Below are positions 16,215-24,846 of a stretch of DNA of 64,000 nt, in pieces. The notes under the pieces were generated by a model. It did not search any database. It worked only from the letters and a program-made list of their open reading frames with translations, and was not told where the DNA came from. Source of the stretch: Polaromonas sp. (GTDB taxonomy: Bacteria; Pseudomonadota; Gammaproteobacteria; Burkholderiales; Burkholderiaceae_C); the NCBI RefSeq assembly GCF_016185115.1, contig NZ_JACPOF010000004.1, positions 241,979-305,978 of the forward strand, written 5' to 3'. How positions within the stretch are numbered: the first letter of the stretch is position 1; each line of letters begins with the position of its first letter. The position numbers and the translations under genes are program-made.

Positions 16215-16245
16215 GTTGATCTCAAAAAATGCGGTGTCTTCGCCA

Positions 16246-16322
16246 GTGGGGGCCGAGGGTCCGGCTTTGCCGGCCCCAGGCGCCGCCCCTGGGGGAAGCG
16301 GGCATAGCCCGCTACGGGGAGA
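16246..16322. repeat. GC-rich dispersed repeat between cysD and cysN
   Basis: Contains GGTCCGGCTTTGCCGGCCCC and GCCGCCCCTGGGGGAAGCGG, then AGCGGGCATAGCCCGCT, which form stacked hairpins. It is a variant of the family seen at 14380 and 24418, inserted within an operon. Confidence 0.75.
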
Positions 16323-16324
16323 GC

Positions 16325-17266
16325 CTAAAAGTAGCCTTCCTTCTTGCGTTTTTCCATGGACGCATCGGACGTCTTGTCGTCCATGCGCGTCGCGCCGCGC
16401 TCGCTGACATCGGCGGCCAAAGTTTCGAGCACCACATCGGATGCATTGGCGGCGGGGCTGTCCACAGGGCATGTGCAGGTGATGTCACCCACGGTGCGAA
16501 AACGCACGGTCTTTTCGACCGCCACTTCGCCGTCTTTCAGAGGCGTGAGTTCAGTCACCGGGACCAGCAGGCCCTTGCGCTCGACGACCTGGCGCTGGTG
16601 CGCGTAGTAGAGCGACGGCAGTTCGATGTTCTCGCGTTCAATGTATTGCCACACATCAAGCTCGGTCCAGTTCGAGATCGGGAACACGCGGAAATGCTCG
16701 CCGGGCTGCAAACGGGTGTTGAACAGCGTCCACAGCTCGGGGCGCTGCGCCTTGGGCTGCCACTGGCCGAAGGCGTCGCGGTGCGAGAAGATGCGCTCCT
16801 TGGCGCGTGCTTTTTCTTCATCACGGCGGGCTCCGCCAATCAGCGCATCAAAGCGGAACTCGTCGATCGCTTCCAGCAGCGTGACCGACTGGTGCACATT
16901 GCGCGACTCGCCCGGGTGGGCCAGGCGCACGGTGCCGCGCTTCATTGAATCTTCAACACTGCGCACGATGAGGTTGGCGCCCAGTTGTTTGGCACGGTAG
17001 TCGCGGAAGTCGGTCACTTCATGGAAGTTGTGGCCGGTGTCAATCATCAGCAGCGGGTAGGGAATGCGGCCTTCGCCAAAAGCTTTTTCCGCGCATTTGA
17101 GCAGCACCAGCGAATCCTTGCCGCCCGAGAACAGCAGGGTGGGGCGCTCAAAGGCGGCTGCCACTTCGCGCAGGATGAAGATGGCTTCTTCTTCCAGCGC
17201 GTCGAGGTGGGCATTACTCAGGTGATTGAGGTGGCCCAGCAATTGGGGTTCTGTTCTGGCGTTCAT
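16325..17266 (-). CDS. cysD: Sulfate adenylyltransferase subunit 2
   Basis: 313 residues from the ATG at 17266 (MNARTEPQLL); an upstream in-frame extension overlaps cysH and is rejected. The ATP-pyrophosphatase P-loop reads LLFSGGKDSLVLL, followed by DTGHNFHEVTDFRD and the arginine-rich GGARRDEEKARAKERIFSHRD, all diagnostic. It transfers AMP from ATP to sulfate with CysN. It lies 28 bases after the cysH stop. Confidence 0.96.
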   Translation of the reverse strand: MNARTEPQLLGHLNHLSNAHLDALEEEAIFILREVAAAFERPTLLFSGGKDSLVLLKCAEKAFGEGRIPYPLLMIDTGHNFHEVTDFRDYRAKQLGANLIVRSVEDSMKRGTVRLAHPGESRNVHQSVTLLEAIDEFRFDALIGGARRDEEKARAKERIFSHRDAFGQWQPKAQRPELWTLFNTRLQPGEHFRVFPISNWTELDVWQYIERENIELPSLYYAHQRQVVERKGLLVPVTELTPLKDGEVAVEKTVRFRTVGDITCTCPVDSPAANASDVVLETLAADVSERGATRMDDKTSDASMEKRKKEGYF

Positions 17267-17294
17267 AGGGGGGCTTTTCGGTAGGAGCAGAAGG

Positions 17295-17933
17295 TCAGTG
17301 CTGGACGTGCAGGCCGCATTCGCGGTTGTCTTCGCCCTTGGTGGGGTCCACGTAGTCAAAATTGTTGGGCAGACCGTGGGCCGCGCAATACTCGTAAAGG
17401 TCTTTCGAGGACCAGTGCAGCAGCGGCGCAACCTTGATCAGGCCGTCGGGGTTGACGCTCACAGGGTCCATCTGCGCGCGCACGGCGGTGTCGGTGGCGC
17501 GCAGCGCGGTGAACCAGACCTGAGGTGCAGTTTCGTGCAGGGCGCGGGTGAAGGGCTCGAGCTTGACTTCTTCGGTGAAGGCCGCGTGGCGCGGGTCGTC
17601 CAGCGCCGGGGTCGCACCTTCGACTGCTTCGCGGTGCGCACGCGAACGGCGCGGCAGGTAGATGTGCAGGTCCAGATTGAGCAGCTTTGTCACTTCGTCG
17701 GCGAAGCGGTAGGTGGCTTCGGTGTTGTAGCCGTTGTCCATCCAGATAACCGGAACTTTCGGATTGGCGCGGGTCACCATGTGCAGGATGACGGCCTCGA
17801 AGGGACGGAAGTTGGTGGTGACTATGGTGGGCTTGTGCAGGCCGACAGCCCAGTCCACCAGGCCCTGCGCATTGCGGCCCAGCTCTGCGTTGATGTGTGC
17901 GAGGTCCATTGGCTTTTCAATTACTTCGGTCAT
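17295..17933 (-). CDS. cysH: Phosphoadenylyl/adenylyl-sulfate reductase
   Basis: 212 residues from the ATG at 17933, which lies one base after the stop of the DUF934 gene. The adenylyl-binding part VIWMDNGYNTEATYRFADE and the active-site tail ECGLHVQH are clear. Only two cysteines occur (YCAAHG and ECGLH). The CC and CxxC pairs that hold the [4Fe-4S] cluster of bacterial APS reductases are absent, so by motif it looks PAPS-type. The protein is also shorter than the usual 230-250 residues. It would reduce the activated sulfate to sulfite with thioredoxin. No APS kinase gene is seen in this window. Confidence 0.9.
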   Translation of the reverse strand: MTEVIEKPMDLAHINAELGRNAQGLVDWAVGLHKPTIVTTNFRPFEAVILHMVTRANPKVPVIWMDNGYNTEATYRFADEVTKLLNLDLHIYLPRRSRAHREAVEGATPALDDPRHAAFTEEVKLEPFTRALHETAPQVWFTALRATDTAVRAQMDPVSVNPDGLIKVAPLLHWSSKDLYEYCAAHGLPNNFDYVDPTKGEDNRECGLHVQH

Positions 17934-17934
17934 G

Positions 17935-18330
17935 TCATGCCTCCACAGGATGGGCAAAGTGGGGTTCGGCCTGCACCGCATCGCCCTGGTATTTGCCGGC
18001 CTGGTAACCGGGGTAGTTGCGCAGCACGCGCTCGGCGACGGCCAGGTCCTGGTCGGCGCGCAGCACAGCGGTGGTGAAACCGCTCCGTTCCATTTGTGCG
18101 AGCTGGTCGACCAGTACGTCGCCGGTGGCGCGGATCTCGCCCTTGAAGCCCAGGCGGCGGCTCAGCAAAAAAGCCTGGCTGAAGGCGCGGCCGTCTGTGA
18201 ACTTCGGAAAGTGCAGGTCAATGCGCGTCACGCCATCAAGGGAGACATCCCTCGGGTCTGCGTCGTTGGCGATCTGCAGGCTGTTCTGGCCAGCGGCGGC
18301 TTCGTGTGCTGAAGAGGCAATCAGTTTCAT
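17935..18330 (-). CDS. DUF934 family protein of the sulfite-reduction operon
   Basis: 131 residues, DUF934 (HFPKFTDGRAFSQAFLLSRRLGFKGEIRATGDVLVDQLAQMERSGF is the recognisable core). This family nearly always sits beside cysI and cysH in proteobacteria; its biochemical role is not established. Here it lies 14 bases after cysI and one base before the cysH start, so it must be co-translated with them. Cytosolic, no cofactor motif seen. Confidence 0.88.
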   Translation of the reverse strand: MKLIASSAHEAAAGQNSLQIANDADPRDVSLDGVTRIDLHFPKFTDGRAFSQAFLLSRRLGFKGEIRATGDVLVDQLAQMERSGFTTAVLRADQDLAVAERVLRNYPGYQAGKYQGDAVQAEPHFAHPVEA

Positions 18331-18344
18331 GATGTTGTGTTCTT

Positions 18345-20189
18345 TCAGGCGGCCTGTTCAGCCAGCTCGGCGTTCTTGCCGGTGACGGCAAAGCGCGCAC
18401 CATTGGCCGCAGCCTTGAAGGGTTCGACACCGACGCGGCGCAGGGTGTCGATAAAGGTTTCCTGTTTGTCGCCGGTGGCAATGCGGTGTTCACGGTAGGT
18501 GTCCAGCACGGCCTCAATCACTTCAGGCACTTCGGCTGCAGAGAAAGACGGGCCGACAACCTTGCCGGTGGCAGGCGCGCCCGACAGCGTCGAGCCATCA
18601 GAGCCGCCCAGCGTGATTTGGTACCACTCCTTGCCGTCCTTGTCGACGCCCAGGATGCCGATGTGGCCGCTGTGGTGGTGGCCGCAGGAGTTGATGCAGC
18701 CGCTGATGTGCAGGTCAATCTCGCCCAGGTCGTGCAGTTCATCCAGGTCCTGGTAGCGCAGCGTGATGGCTTCGGCCAGCGGCAGCGAGCGCGCATTGGC
18801 CAGCGAGCAGAAGTCACCGCCGGGGCAGGCGATCATGTCGGTCAGCAGGCGGATGTTGGGGCGTGCAAAACCGGCCTTGCGGGCGGCTTTCCAGAGCTCG
18901 GGCAACTGGTCGCAGCGCACCCATGGCAGCACCAGGTTCTGGTCGTGCGTGACGCGCACTTCACCGGCGCTGTACTGGTCTGCCAACTGAGCGGCGAGCT
19001 CAAGCTGGTCGGCGGTGGCGTCGCCAGGCGCCTGGCCCAGGCGCTTGAACGACAGCGTGACGATGCGCAGGTCGGGGTTTTTGTGCGGCGCCACGTTCTG
19101 CTGCAGCCAGCGGCCGAACTCAACGTCGTCCTCTGCAGCGGCGCGCAGGATGTTGGCAATCTTGGCTTCTGCATCGGTACGGTTGCAGCTCAGGTCTGGT
19201 GCTTCAAAGGATGCTGAGACGCGGTCCAGCTCGGCCTGCGTGATGGTGTGCGGCGCACCGTCGAGCTCGATGATGTCCTTGTACTCGGCCTCGACCTGGT
19301 CGGTGAACTTCTGGCCTTCGGCTTTGACCAGAATCTTGATGCGCGCCTTGTACATGTTGTCGCGGCGGCCAAAGCGGTTGTAGGCACGAACCACGGCTTC
19401 GAGGTAATTGAGGATCTGGTTCCACGGCAGAAACTCGCGGATGACCGTGCCCAGGATGGGCGTACGGCCCATGCCGCCACCGACCATGACACGAAAGCCC
19501 AGCTCGCCGGCGTCGTTCTTCAGCATGTGCAGGCCCACGTCATGCCAGGCCGTGGCGGCGCGGTCTTCAAGGGCACCGGTGATGGCGACCTTGAACTTGC
19601 GCGGCAGAAAGGCGAACTCGGGGTGCAGCGTGCTCCACTGGCGCATGATTTCTGCGTAGGGGCGCGGGTCGGCCAGCTCGTCAGCAGCAATGCCTGCACG
19701 CTCGTCGCTGGTGATGTTGCGTATGCAGTTGCCGCTGGTCTGTATGCCGTGCATGTTGACGCTGGCCAGCAGGTCCATCACGTCGGCAGACTTGTCGAGC
19801 GGGATCCAGTTGTATTGCACGTTCTGGCGCGTCGTGAAGTGGGCGTAGCCCTTGGTCAGGTGGGTGTGGACCGATTTGCCTCCGGGGAGCGGTATGGCGC
19901 CGAGCTTGTCCTGCGCGGCCTGGGCTTCTTCAAACAGCGCGTTGTTGGGCTGGTCATAGTCGCGGGCAATTTTCGCCAGCACACGCAGTTGGGCGGTGGA
20001 TAGCTCGCCGTAAGGCACGGCCACGCGCAGCATGGGCGCATAGCGCTGCACATACCAGCCGTTTTGAAGGCGCAGCGGGCGGAATTCATCTTCGGCAAGG
20101 GTGCCGGCCTTCCAGCGGGTGAGCTGGTCGCGGTACTGGTTGGCGCGCGCCTGCACAAACTGGCGGTCAAATTCTGTGTATTGGTACAT
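18345..20189 (-). CDS. cysI: Nitrite/sulfite reductase hemoprotein (siroheme, [4Fe-4S])
   Basis: 614 residues. Two ferredoxin-like half domains precede siroheme domains; cluster ligands are C-x5-C in MIACPGGDFCSLAN and C-x3-C in SGCINSCGHHHSGHIG (residues about 450-500). It catalyses six-electron reduction of sulfite to sulfide. No flavoprotein subunit gene (cysJ) is adjacent, so electrons must come from another donor; ferredoxin and a ferredoxin reductase encoded downstream are candidates. The start follows an AT-rich gap of 46 bp from the exporter gene, so both may share the promoter near 21050. Confidence 0.93.
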   Translation of the reverse strand: MYQYTEFDRQFVQARANQYRDQLTRWKAGTLAEDEFRPLRLQNGWYVQRYAPMLRVAVPYGELSTAQLRVLAKIARDYDQPNNALFEEAQAAQDKLGAIPLPGGKSVHTHLTKGYAHFTTRQNVQYNWIPLDKSADVMDLLASVNMHGIQTSGNCIRNITSDERAGIAADELADPRPYAEIMRQWSTLHPEFAFLPRKFKVAITGALEDRAATAWHDVGLHMLKNDAGELGFRVMVGGGMGRTPILGTVIREFLPWNQILNYLEAVVRAYNRFGRRDNMYKARIKILVKAEGQKFTDQVEAEYKDIIELDGAPHTITQAELDRVSASFEAPDLSCNRTDAEAKIANILRAAAEDDVEFGRWLQQNVAPHKNPDLRIVTLSFKRLGQAPGDATADQLELAAQLADQYSAGEVRVTHDQNLVLPWVRCDQLPELWKAARKAGFARPNIRLLTDMIACPGGDFCSLANARSLPLAEAITLRYQDLDELHDLGEIDLHISGCINSCGHHHSGHIGILGVDKDGKEWYQITLGGSDGSTLSGAPATGKVVGPSFSAAEVPEVIEAVLDTYREHRIATGDKQETFIDTLRRVGVEPFKAAANGARFAVTGKNAELAEQAA

Positions 20190-20235
20190 GGCTATCGATA
20201 TTTCAAGCAGGGATACGAGAAAATTTTGCTTTTAA

Positions 20236-21027
20236 TTAGATGGAAATCAGTTTCGCGCCGGCGTAGGCCAGCAGCATGGACAGCAATGAGCGAATCACCC
20301 TGTCAGGCGTTTTGTGCATCAGGAATGTGCCCAGCCAGATACCGGGGAGCGATCCGGCCAGCAGCTTGAGCAGCAAGGGCCAGTCTACCGAACCTATGGA
20401 CGCATGACCCAGGCCCGCGACCAGCGTCAGCGGCACGGCGTGGGCGATGTCGGCGGCCACAATGCGCGGCAGCGGCAGGGCGGGGTAAAGCAGCATCAGC
20501 ACAATCACGCCTATGGCACCGGCGCCCACGGACGTCAGCGTGACCAGCGTACCGATCACGGCGCCAAAAGCGATGGGCAGGGCCCAGTGACGCGCGCGGG
20601 TGGCCTGATCCAGCAATTCGGGTGCAATGCTGGTCGGGGCGGCCTTGCCGCGCAGGGCCTTGTAGAGCGTGGCGCCGGCCGTCAGGATGAGCGCAATGCC
20701 CAGGGTTGTGGTCATTACCGCCTGCGTCGCCGGGTTGGCGGGGCCCACGCGGTTGAGGATGTAAAGCGTGAGCAGCGTGGCCGGAATGCTGCCGGCAGCC
20801 ACCTGGCCCACGATGCGCCAGTCCACCACTCTGGACCTGGCCAGGCTGACCGTGCCGCCAAACTTGGTGGCGGCTGCAAAAAGCAGGTCGGTGCCAATCG
20901 CCAGATGCGGTTTGATGCCGAAAAAGAAGATCAGGATGGGCGTCATGAGGGAGCCGCCGCCAACCCCCGTCAGGCCAACGACCAGGCCCACGGCAAAGCC
21001 GGCAAAAACAAAGGCAAACTCATGCAT
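20236..21027 (-). CDS. TauE/SafE family sulfite/organosulfonate exporter
   Basis: 263 residues with about 8 hydrophobic helices and the repeated family motif: GFAVGLVVGLTGVGGGSLMTPIL at the N-terminus and AFGAVIGTLVTLTSVGAGAIGVIVLML in the second half. Inner-membrane permease. Members near cys genes are thought to move sulfite or other sulfur oxyanions. It is the first gene of the minus-strand sulfur block, so it could release excess sulfite or take up a sulfur compound. Confidence 0.88.
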   Translation of the reverse strand: MHEFAFVFAGFAVGLVVGLTGVGGGSLMTPILIFFFGIKPHLAIGTDLLFAAATKFGGTVSLARSRVVDWRIVGQVAAGSIPATLLTLYILNRVGPANPATQAVMTTTLGIALILTAGATLYKALRGKAAPTSIAPELLDQATRARHWALPIAFGAVIGTLVTLTSVGAGAIGVIVLMLLYPALPLPRIVAADIAHAVPLTLVAGLGHASIGSVDWPLLLKLLAGSLPGIWLGTFLMHKTPDRVIRSLLSMLLAYAGAKLISI

Positions 21028-21057
21028 AGGCAGTGAATGTAGGGGTATACCTTATGG

Positions 21058-21078
21058 GAACAAACTACAAATTTGTTC
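21058..21078. promoter_or_regulatory. Inverted repeat upstream of the sulfur operon
   Basis: GAACAAA (21058-21064) and TTTGTTC (21072-21078) are perfect inverted arms around CTACAAA, with an inner palindrome ACAAATTTGT. It lies 31 bp before the exporter start and 127 bp before the divergent gene at 21205. On the minus strand TAAGGTATACC just downstream could serve as a -10 region. A sulfur regulator such as CysB is a candidate binder, but the motif is not diagnostic. Confidence 0.5.
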
Positions 21079-21204
21079 TGCCGTTATGTGGATAAGCTTA
21101 TTCACCAGTGTTCATGCGGGTTTGCGGCCGCTGGATGGCCTTGCCGGGCGGGGTTGTCCGTGAGGCCGTTTCACGGATAAATATCTCCCGCATAATCCAG
21201 ACCC

Positions 21205-22068
21205 ATGCAAAACACGGGTGGTGGGGACGTCAGGCGGATTTTTGTCAAGGTGTTCGGGTTCAGTGACGTCGAACGCCACGCCCTCAACACGGTTTTTCGC
21301 CTGTCCGAATCCCGGCCCGTGGTCTATGCCCACTGGAACGAAGACGCCCCCGAAAAAGCCCAGGTGGCGCTGGTCGATGGTGACAGCTGGGAGGCCACCA
21401 TAGAGCTGGCCAACCCGGGCAACGACAAACTCACACTGATCTGGGTCGGCGAGCGGCCAGCCAGCAACGCCGCACTGGTTTTTGAGCGCCCGCTGCAGTG
21501 GGTAGCCATTCTTGAAGGTCTGGACGGTATTTATGCCCCGGCGGCCGCCCTTGATTTTGACGTTTCGGCACCGGTGTTGCGGGATCTGGACTTTGATCTC
21601 GACCTTGATGCCATACCGGATGGCCATGGCAGCGATGCCGACACGACGACAGAACCGGCCCAGCTGGAGGAGGCCGCGCCAGAGCAACTGGGCGAACGCG
21701 TCCTGGTGTTAGAGGCCGATCCGGATGCCCGGCTCTACCTGCGCGCCAAGCTGGCCAATGCCGGGCTGCTTTTTGTGGATGAAGCCGTCACCGGGGCCCA
21801 GGCGCTGGCTTTTTTGGCCACCCACAGCTATGTACTCGCCCTGATTGATGTGGGTGTCGCCGATATGGACGGATGGCAGCTGGTGGGCAAGGCCAGCGGC
21901 AAGCTGGAGGGCACAGGGCATGTGGTCGTGATGCGCGAGAAACTCTGGTTTCTGGACAAATGGCGCGCCCATTTCGCTGGCGCGAAGGCTGCGCTGGTCA
22001 AGCCTCTGCATCCGCGCGAACTCAAGCGCCTGCTGGCAGACATCGGGCGGCCGGTGCGGCAGCACTGA
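21205..22068 (+). CDS. Response-regulator receiver-like protein without output domain
   Basis: 287 residues. Residues 1-160 resemble no domain that I know and end in an acidic stretch (DLDFDLDLDAIPD). Residues 165-285 look like a CheY-type receiver: RVLVLEADPDARLYLRAKL, the probable phospho-acceptor D215 in ALIDVGVADMDGW, and the lysine of ALVKPLHPRELKRLL. The acidic pair after the first strand is E170/D172-type, so phosphorylation is plausible. There is no DNA-binding or enzymatic output and no kinase gene nearby. It may act by protein contact. Confidence 0.7.
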   Translation: MQNTGGGDVRRIFVKVFGFSDVERHALNTVFRLSESRPVVYAHWNEDAPEKAQVALVDGDSWEATIELANPGNDKLTLIWVGERPASNAALVFERPLQWVAILEGLDGIYAPAAALDFDVSAPVLRDLDFDLDLDAIPDGHGSDADTTTEPAQLEEAAPEQLGERVLVLEADPDARLYLRAKLANAGLLFVDEAVTGAQALAFLATHSYVLALIDVGVADMDGWQLVGKASGKLEGTGHVVVMREKLWFLDKWRAHFAGAKAALVKPLHPRELKRLLADIGRPVRQH

Positions 22069-22125
22069 AGCTCCTCAAGCGCCCTGTACACCGCTTGCCG
22101 GGCGACACACCGGATAGTGCGCGCA

Positions 22126-22470
22126 TCTCAAATGCTACAAAATCAATAGCTGCGCACGTGCGTATCCATTGGCCTTACGGCACTTTTGACCCCTAAAAAT
22201 GACTCTTTTCCGGCTTTTTGATCGCCGGCAGACCTGTTTTAGGCGTGTCTGGACAGTATTTAAAGATAATGCATCATGAATAAAGCCTTATCGATTAATG
22301 ATTTATATTTGACTCATTAAGTCGATGAGGCCATCACCGCGCATACCTGTGGCTCAAAAAATGGCAAAAAATCGGCTCCAAAGTGCCATTTTTGAGTGCC
22401 ATTTTGGCCTCCAGCCCTTTAAATACGCACGTGAGAAGCTATTGATTTTGTAGCAATTTCGGGCCGGACC
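22126..22470. repeat. Inverted pair of CACGTGCGTAT-family repeats in a gene-free gap
   Basis: The 420-bp gap between the receiver-like gene and mnmC holds no gene. At 22126-22205 the plus strand reads GCTACAAAATCAATAGCTGC, GCACGTGCGTATCCATTGGCC. At 22377-22470 the same unit runs on the minus strand (AAATACGCACGTGAGAAGCT, ATTGATTTTGTAGC). The two copies face each other over about 170 bp of AT-rich DNA that includes AATAAAGCCTTATCG. The arrangement resembles a small non-autonomous element or a pair of bidirectional terminators. Confidence 0.75.
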
Positions 22471-22489
22471 GGTCAACCCGACACCCCTG

Positions 22490-24358
22490 TCAGGCCCTAT
22501 CGGGCGCGGTTTGCAGCGCTCTGGCCAGCCGCAGCTCCAGCGGCAGCGGTTCACCATGCAGCCGGGCGGCCATCAGCTCCGCGCAGAGGTAGGCAAAGCT
22601 CAGGCCGCGAGAGCCCATGCCGGTGCAGAGCCAGACCTGCGCCTGATTTTCTGAAGCGATGGGCGACAGCACCGGTAGCCTGCCGGGCGTTGCGCAGCGT
22701 ACGCCTGCCCAACCCTGAACATCAGCGGGCTGGGGCAAATCCAGACCCGGGAGCAGCTCGCCCAGTTTCAGCAGGTTGTCGATGTGATCCTGCGGTTTGA
22801 GGTCTTCGCGTTCTTCGTCCCGCTCGAACGTCGCGCCAAACATGGACACCATTCCCTGCGCCAGCGGCACGGCGGGGATAAAACTGCCGTGGCCATTGAC
22901 CGGCATCTGGCCTGCGCCAGCCATAGCGTCCGACCACGACACCTGGCCACGAATGGCCTGCAGGGCGGGCGGCTTGCCCGTCACGCTTGCAGCAAGCCCC
23001 AAGGAGCCGAAGCCTGCAGCGATGACCACCAGTTCTGCTTCTGCCAGGGTATGGCCGACTTCGTCCTTGAGCTGCCAGCTTCCCTTGTCTGAAACAAGAC
23101 CCGCCACTTTGGCCTTGCCGCGCCAGCTCACACCGGGCGTTGCCAGCCAGGCTTTGACCAGGCTGGCAGGCTTGACCCACGCTGCGGCTGAATGCCTGAA
23201 AGCCTTGTCGCTGACCGTCAGGCCGTTGGCAGCAAGCTCCCCGGCATCAGCCATGCGGCTCCAGTCGCTGGCTGCTTCAGGCCAGGCCTGGGTGAGGTCT
23301 GTGGGCAGGTGTTTGTCCGCATCGGGCATCACGCGCTGCAGCACGCCGGTGTGCTGCCAGTCTTCTTTATCAGTGAGCAGTGCCTTGCATTGATGCAGTG
23401 TCATGCGCGCACCGTTGCGCGACAGCCGTGACAGCAGGCTGTCGTCGGGCGATACATGCGGCGCCACCAATCCTGCAGGCAGGCCGGATGCGCCTGCGGC
23501 CGGGACGTCGGCCTCATCGAGCACATCCACACGCCAGCCGCGCCTGGCCAGGCTGGCGGCGACGGCTGCACCTGCAAGGCCGCTACCCACGACCACGCAA
23601 TGTCCGGGTTGAAGCGTCGCAATCGGGTGGGTGTCGGCCGGCAGTTTGGGTTCCCACGCCGGGTTGTATTCACCCTGCAGGTTGTCGCGCTTGGGCGGAA
23701 TGCCCGGGGTCTTGCGCACCACAAAACCGGCCTGCGACAGCGCATCGCGCACGGCGCGTGCAATCGTCCAGGTGGCGATGCGTGTACCGCGCCGGCAGCA
23801 GCGCGCAACGGCCTTGAAAGTGTGTATGTCCCAGATGTCCGGATTCTTCTGGGGGCTGAAACCGTCCAGGTAAACCGAATCGGCTTCAAACTGCTGCTGT
23901 TTCAGCACGGCCTTGGCGTCGCCTATGCAGAGCGTCAGCAACACGCGGCCTTGCTCAAAACTGAGGCGGTGAAAGCCCGGCAGCAGGCCCCACAGGTGAG
24001 AGTGCAGTTCGGTCGCAAACGGAACAAGGTGGGGGTGGGCCTGCGCGCTGCGCAGCACATCGTCAGCGCTGGCGGGGAAGGCCTCTGTCGACACGAAGTG
24101 CAGCATGCGCGGCCGGTCAGGGTCGGCCTTCCAGGCCTGCCAGGTGACCAGAAAGTTCAGGCCCAGGCCAAAGCCGGTTTCAAGAATGCGCCATTGCGGC
24201 TGGCCCTTCCAGGCTGCAGGCAACCCGCAACCGGCCAGAAAAACATCACGCGCCTGCTCCAGGCCGCCCAGTTCACTGCGGTAGCGGTCGCCAAAACGGG
24301 GGCTGTAGGGTGCGCCGCTGGCCGTGCCGTCTTCCAGCCAGTCGATCACTTCAGCCAT
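22490..24358 (-). CDS. mnmC: Bifunctional tRNA 5-methylaminomethyl-2-thiouridine synthase
   Basis: 622 residues, the normal size of the fused enzyme. The N-terminal 245 residues are the SAM-dependent MnmC2/D methyltransferase (LETGFGLGLNFLVTW; VYLDGFSPQKNPDIW). The C-terminal part is the FAD-dependent MnmC1/C oxidoreductase of the DAO family (HCVVVGSGLAGAAVAASLARRGW). It converts cmnm5s2U34 to nm5s2U34 and then to mnm5s2U34 in tRNA. Both domains look intact. Confidence 0.96.
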   Translation of the reverse strand: MAEVIDWLEDGTASGAPYSPRFGDRYRSELGGLEQARDVFLAGCGLPAAWKGQPQWRILETGFGLGLNFLVTWQAWKADPDRPRMLHFVSTEAFPASADDVLRSAQAHPHLVPFATELHSHLWGLLPGFHRLSFEQGRVLLTLCIGDAKAVLKQQQFEADSVYLDGFSPQKNPDIWDIHTFKAVARCCRRGTRIATWTIARAVRDALSQAGFVVRKTPGIPPKRDNLQGEYNPAWEPKLPADTHPIATLQPGHCVVVGSGLAGAAVAASLARRGWRVDVLDEADVPAAGASGLPAGLVAPHVSPDDSLLSRLSRNGARMTLHQCKALLTDKEDWQHTGVLQRVMPDADKHLPTDLTQAWPEAASDWSRMADAGELAANGLTVSDKAFRHSAAAWVKPASLVKAWLATPGVSWRGKAKVAGLVSDKGSWQLKDEVGHTLAEAELVVIAAGFGSLGLAASVTGKPPALQAIRGQVSWSDAMAGAGQMPVNGHGSFIPAVPLAQGMVSMFGATFERDEEREDLKPQDHIDNLLKLGELLPGLDLPQPADVQGWAGVRCATPGRLPVLSPIASENQAQVWLCTGMGSRGLSFAYLCAELMAARLHGEPLPLELRLARALQTAPDRA

Positions 24359-24417
24359 GGCTGATCAGTATGAGATTAACTTTTGGCGACGACGCTATTA
24401 ACTTCAATCCGAGGCAA

Positions 24418-24508
24418 GCAGGGGCCGCGGAACCGGCTTTGCCGGGCCGCAGGCGCAGCGGCCCCCTCGGGGGGCAGCGCAGTACGCGAAGCGACAAGCG
24501 TGGGGGCC
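24418..24508. repeat. GC-rich dispersed repeat between mnmC and yggX
   Basis: GCGGAACCGGCTTTGCCGGG, GCGCAGCGGCCCCCTCGGGG and TACGCGAAGCGACAAGCGTG in series. This is the fullest copy of the family in the window. It ends directly at the yggX stop codon, so its hairpins may serve as that gene's transcription terminator. Confidence 0.85.
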
Positions 24509-24781
24509 TTATTGTGGAGGAGGCACGTAGCCTTGGACAGCGTCGGCCCCTTCGCCGAAAAAGTGCTTTTCCATCTGGCGGGCCAGGTACTGGCGGGCGC
24601 GCAGGTCGGCCAGGTTCAGGCGGTTTTCATTGACCAGCATGGTTTGCTGCTTCATCCACTCTGCCCAGGCCTGCTTGCTGACCTCTTCCCAGAGGCGTTT
24701 GCCCAGGGGGCCGGGGTAGGGCGGAAAGTCCAGTCCTTCGGCTTCTACGCCGAGCTTGATGCATTTGACCATTCGTGCCAT
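24509..24781 (-). CDS. yggX: Fe(2+)-trafficking protein YggX
   Basis: 90 residues and very close to the family consensus: [43 protein letters not shown] and [19 protein letters not shown]. The conserved cysteine is C7. It protects iron-sulfur clusters from oxidation and may handle labile iron. Fits well with the many Fe-S enzymes of the window, though no operon link is seen. Confidence 0.96.
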   Translation of the reverse strand: MARMVKCIKLGVEAEGLDFPPYPGPLGKRLWEEVSKQAWAEWMKQQTMLVNENRLNLADLRARQYLARQMEKHFFGEGADAVQGYVPPPQ

Positions 24782-24846
24782 GTGGGGTCTTCTTTCTGCT
24801 GTTGCGCCGCTTGTAGGCGCTTATCTTAGGATGATTTAGATATAAA

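Noticed and set aside
18486-20003. Long plus-strand frames of about 240-250 codons opposite cysI
   Set aside because: They are antisense shadows of a highly conserved sulfite reductase gene; their products have no recognisable motifs.
21087-21105. Replication origin at the DnaA box near 21090
   Set aside because: Only one perfect box, no dnaA, dnaN or rep gene nearby and no AT-rich unwinding region of note. A single box is expected by chance.
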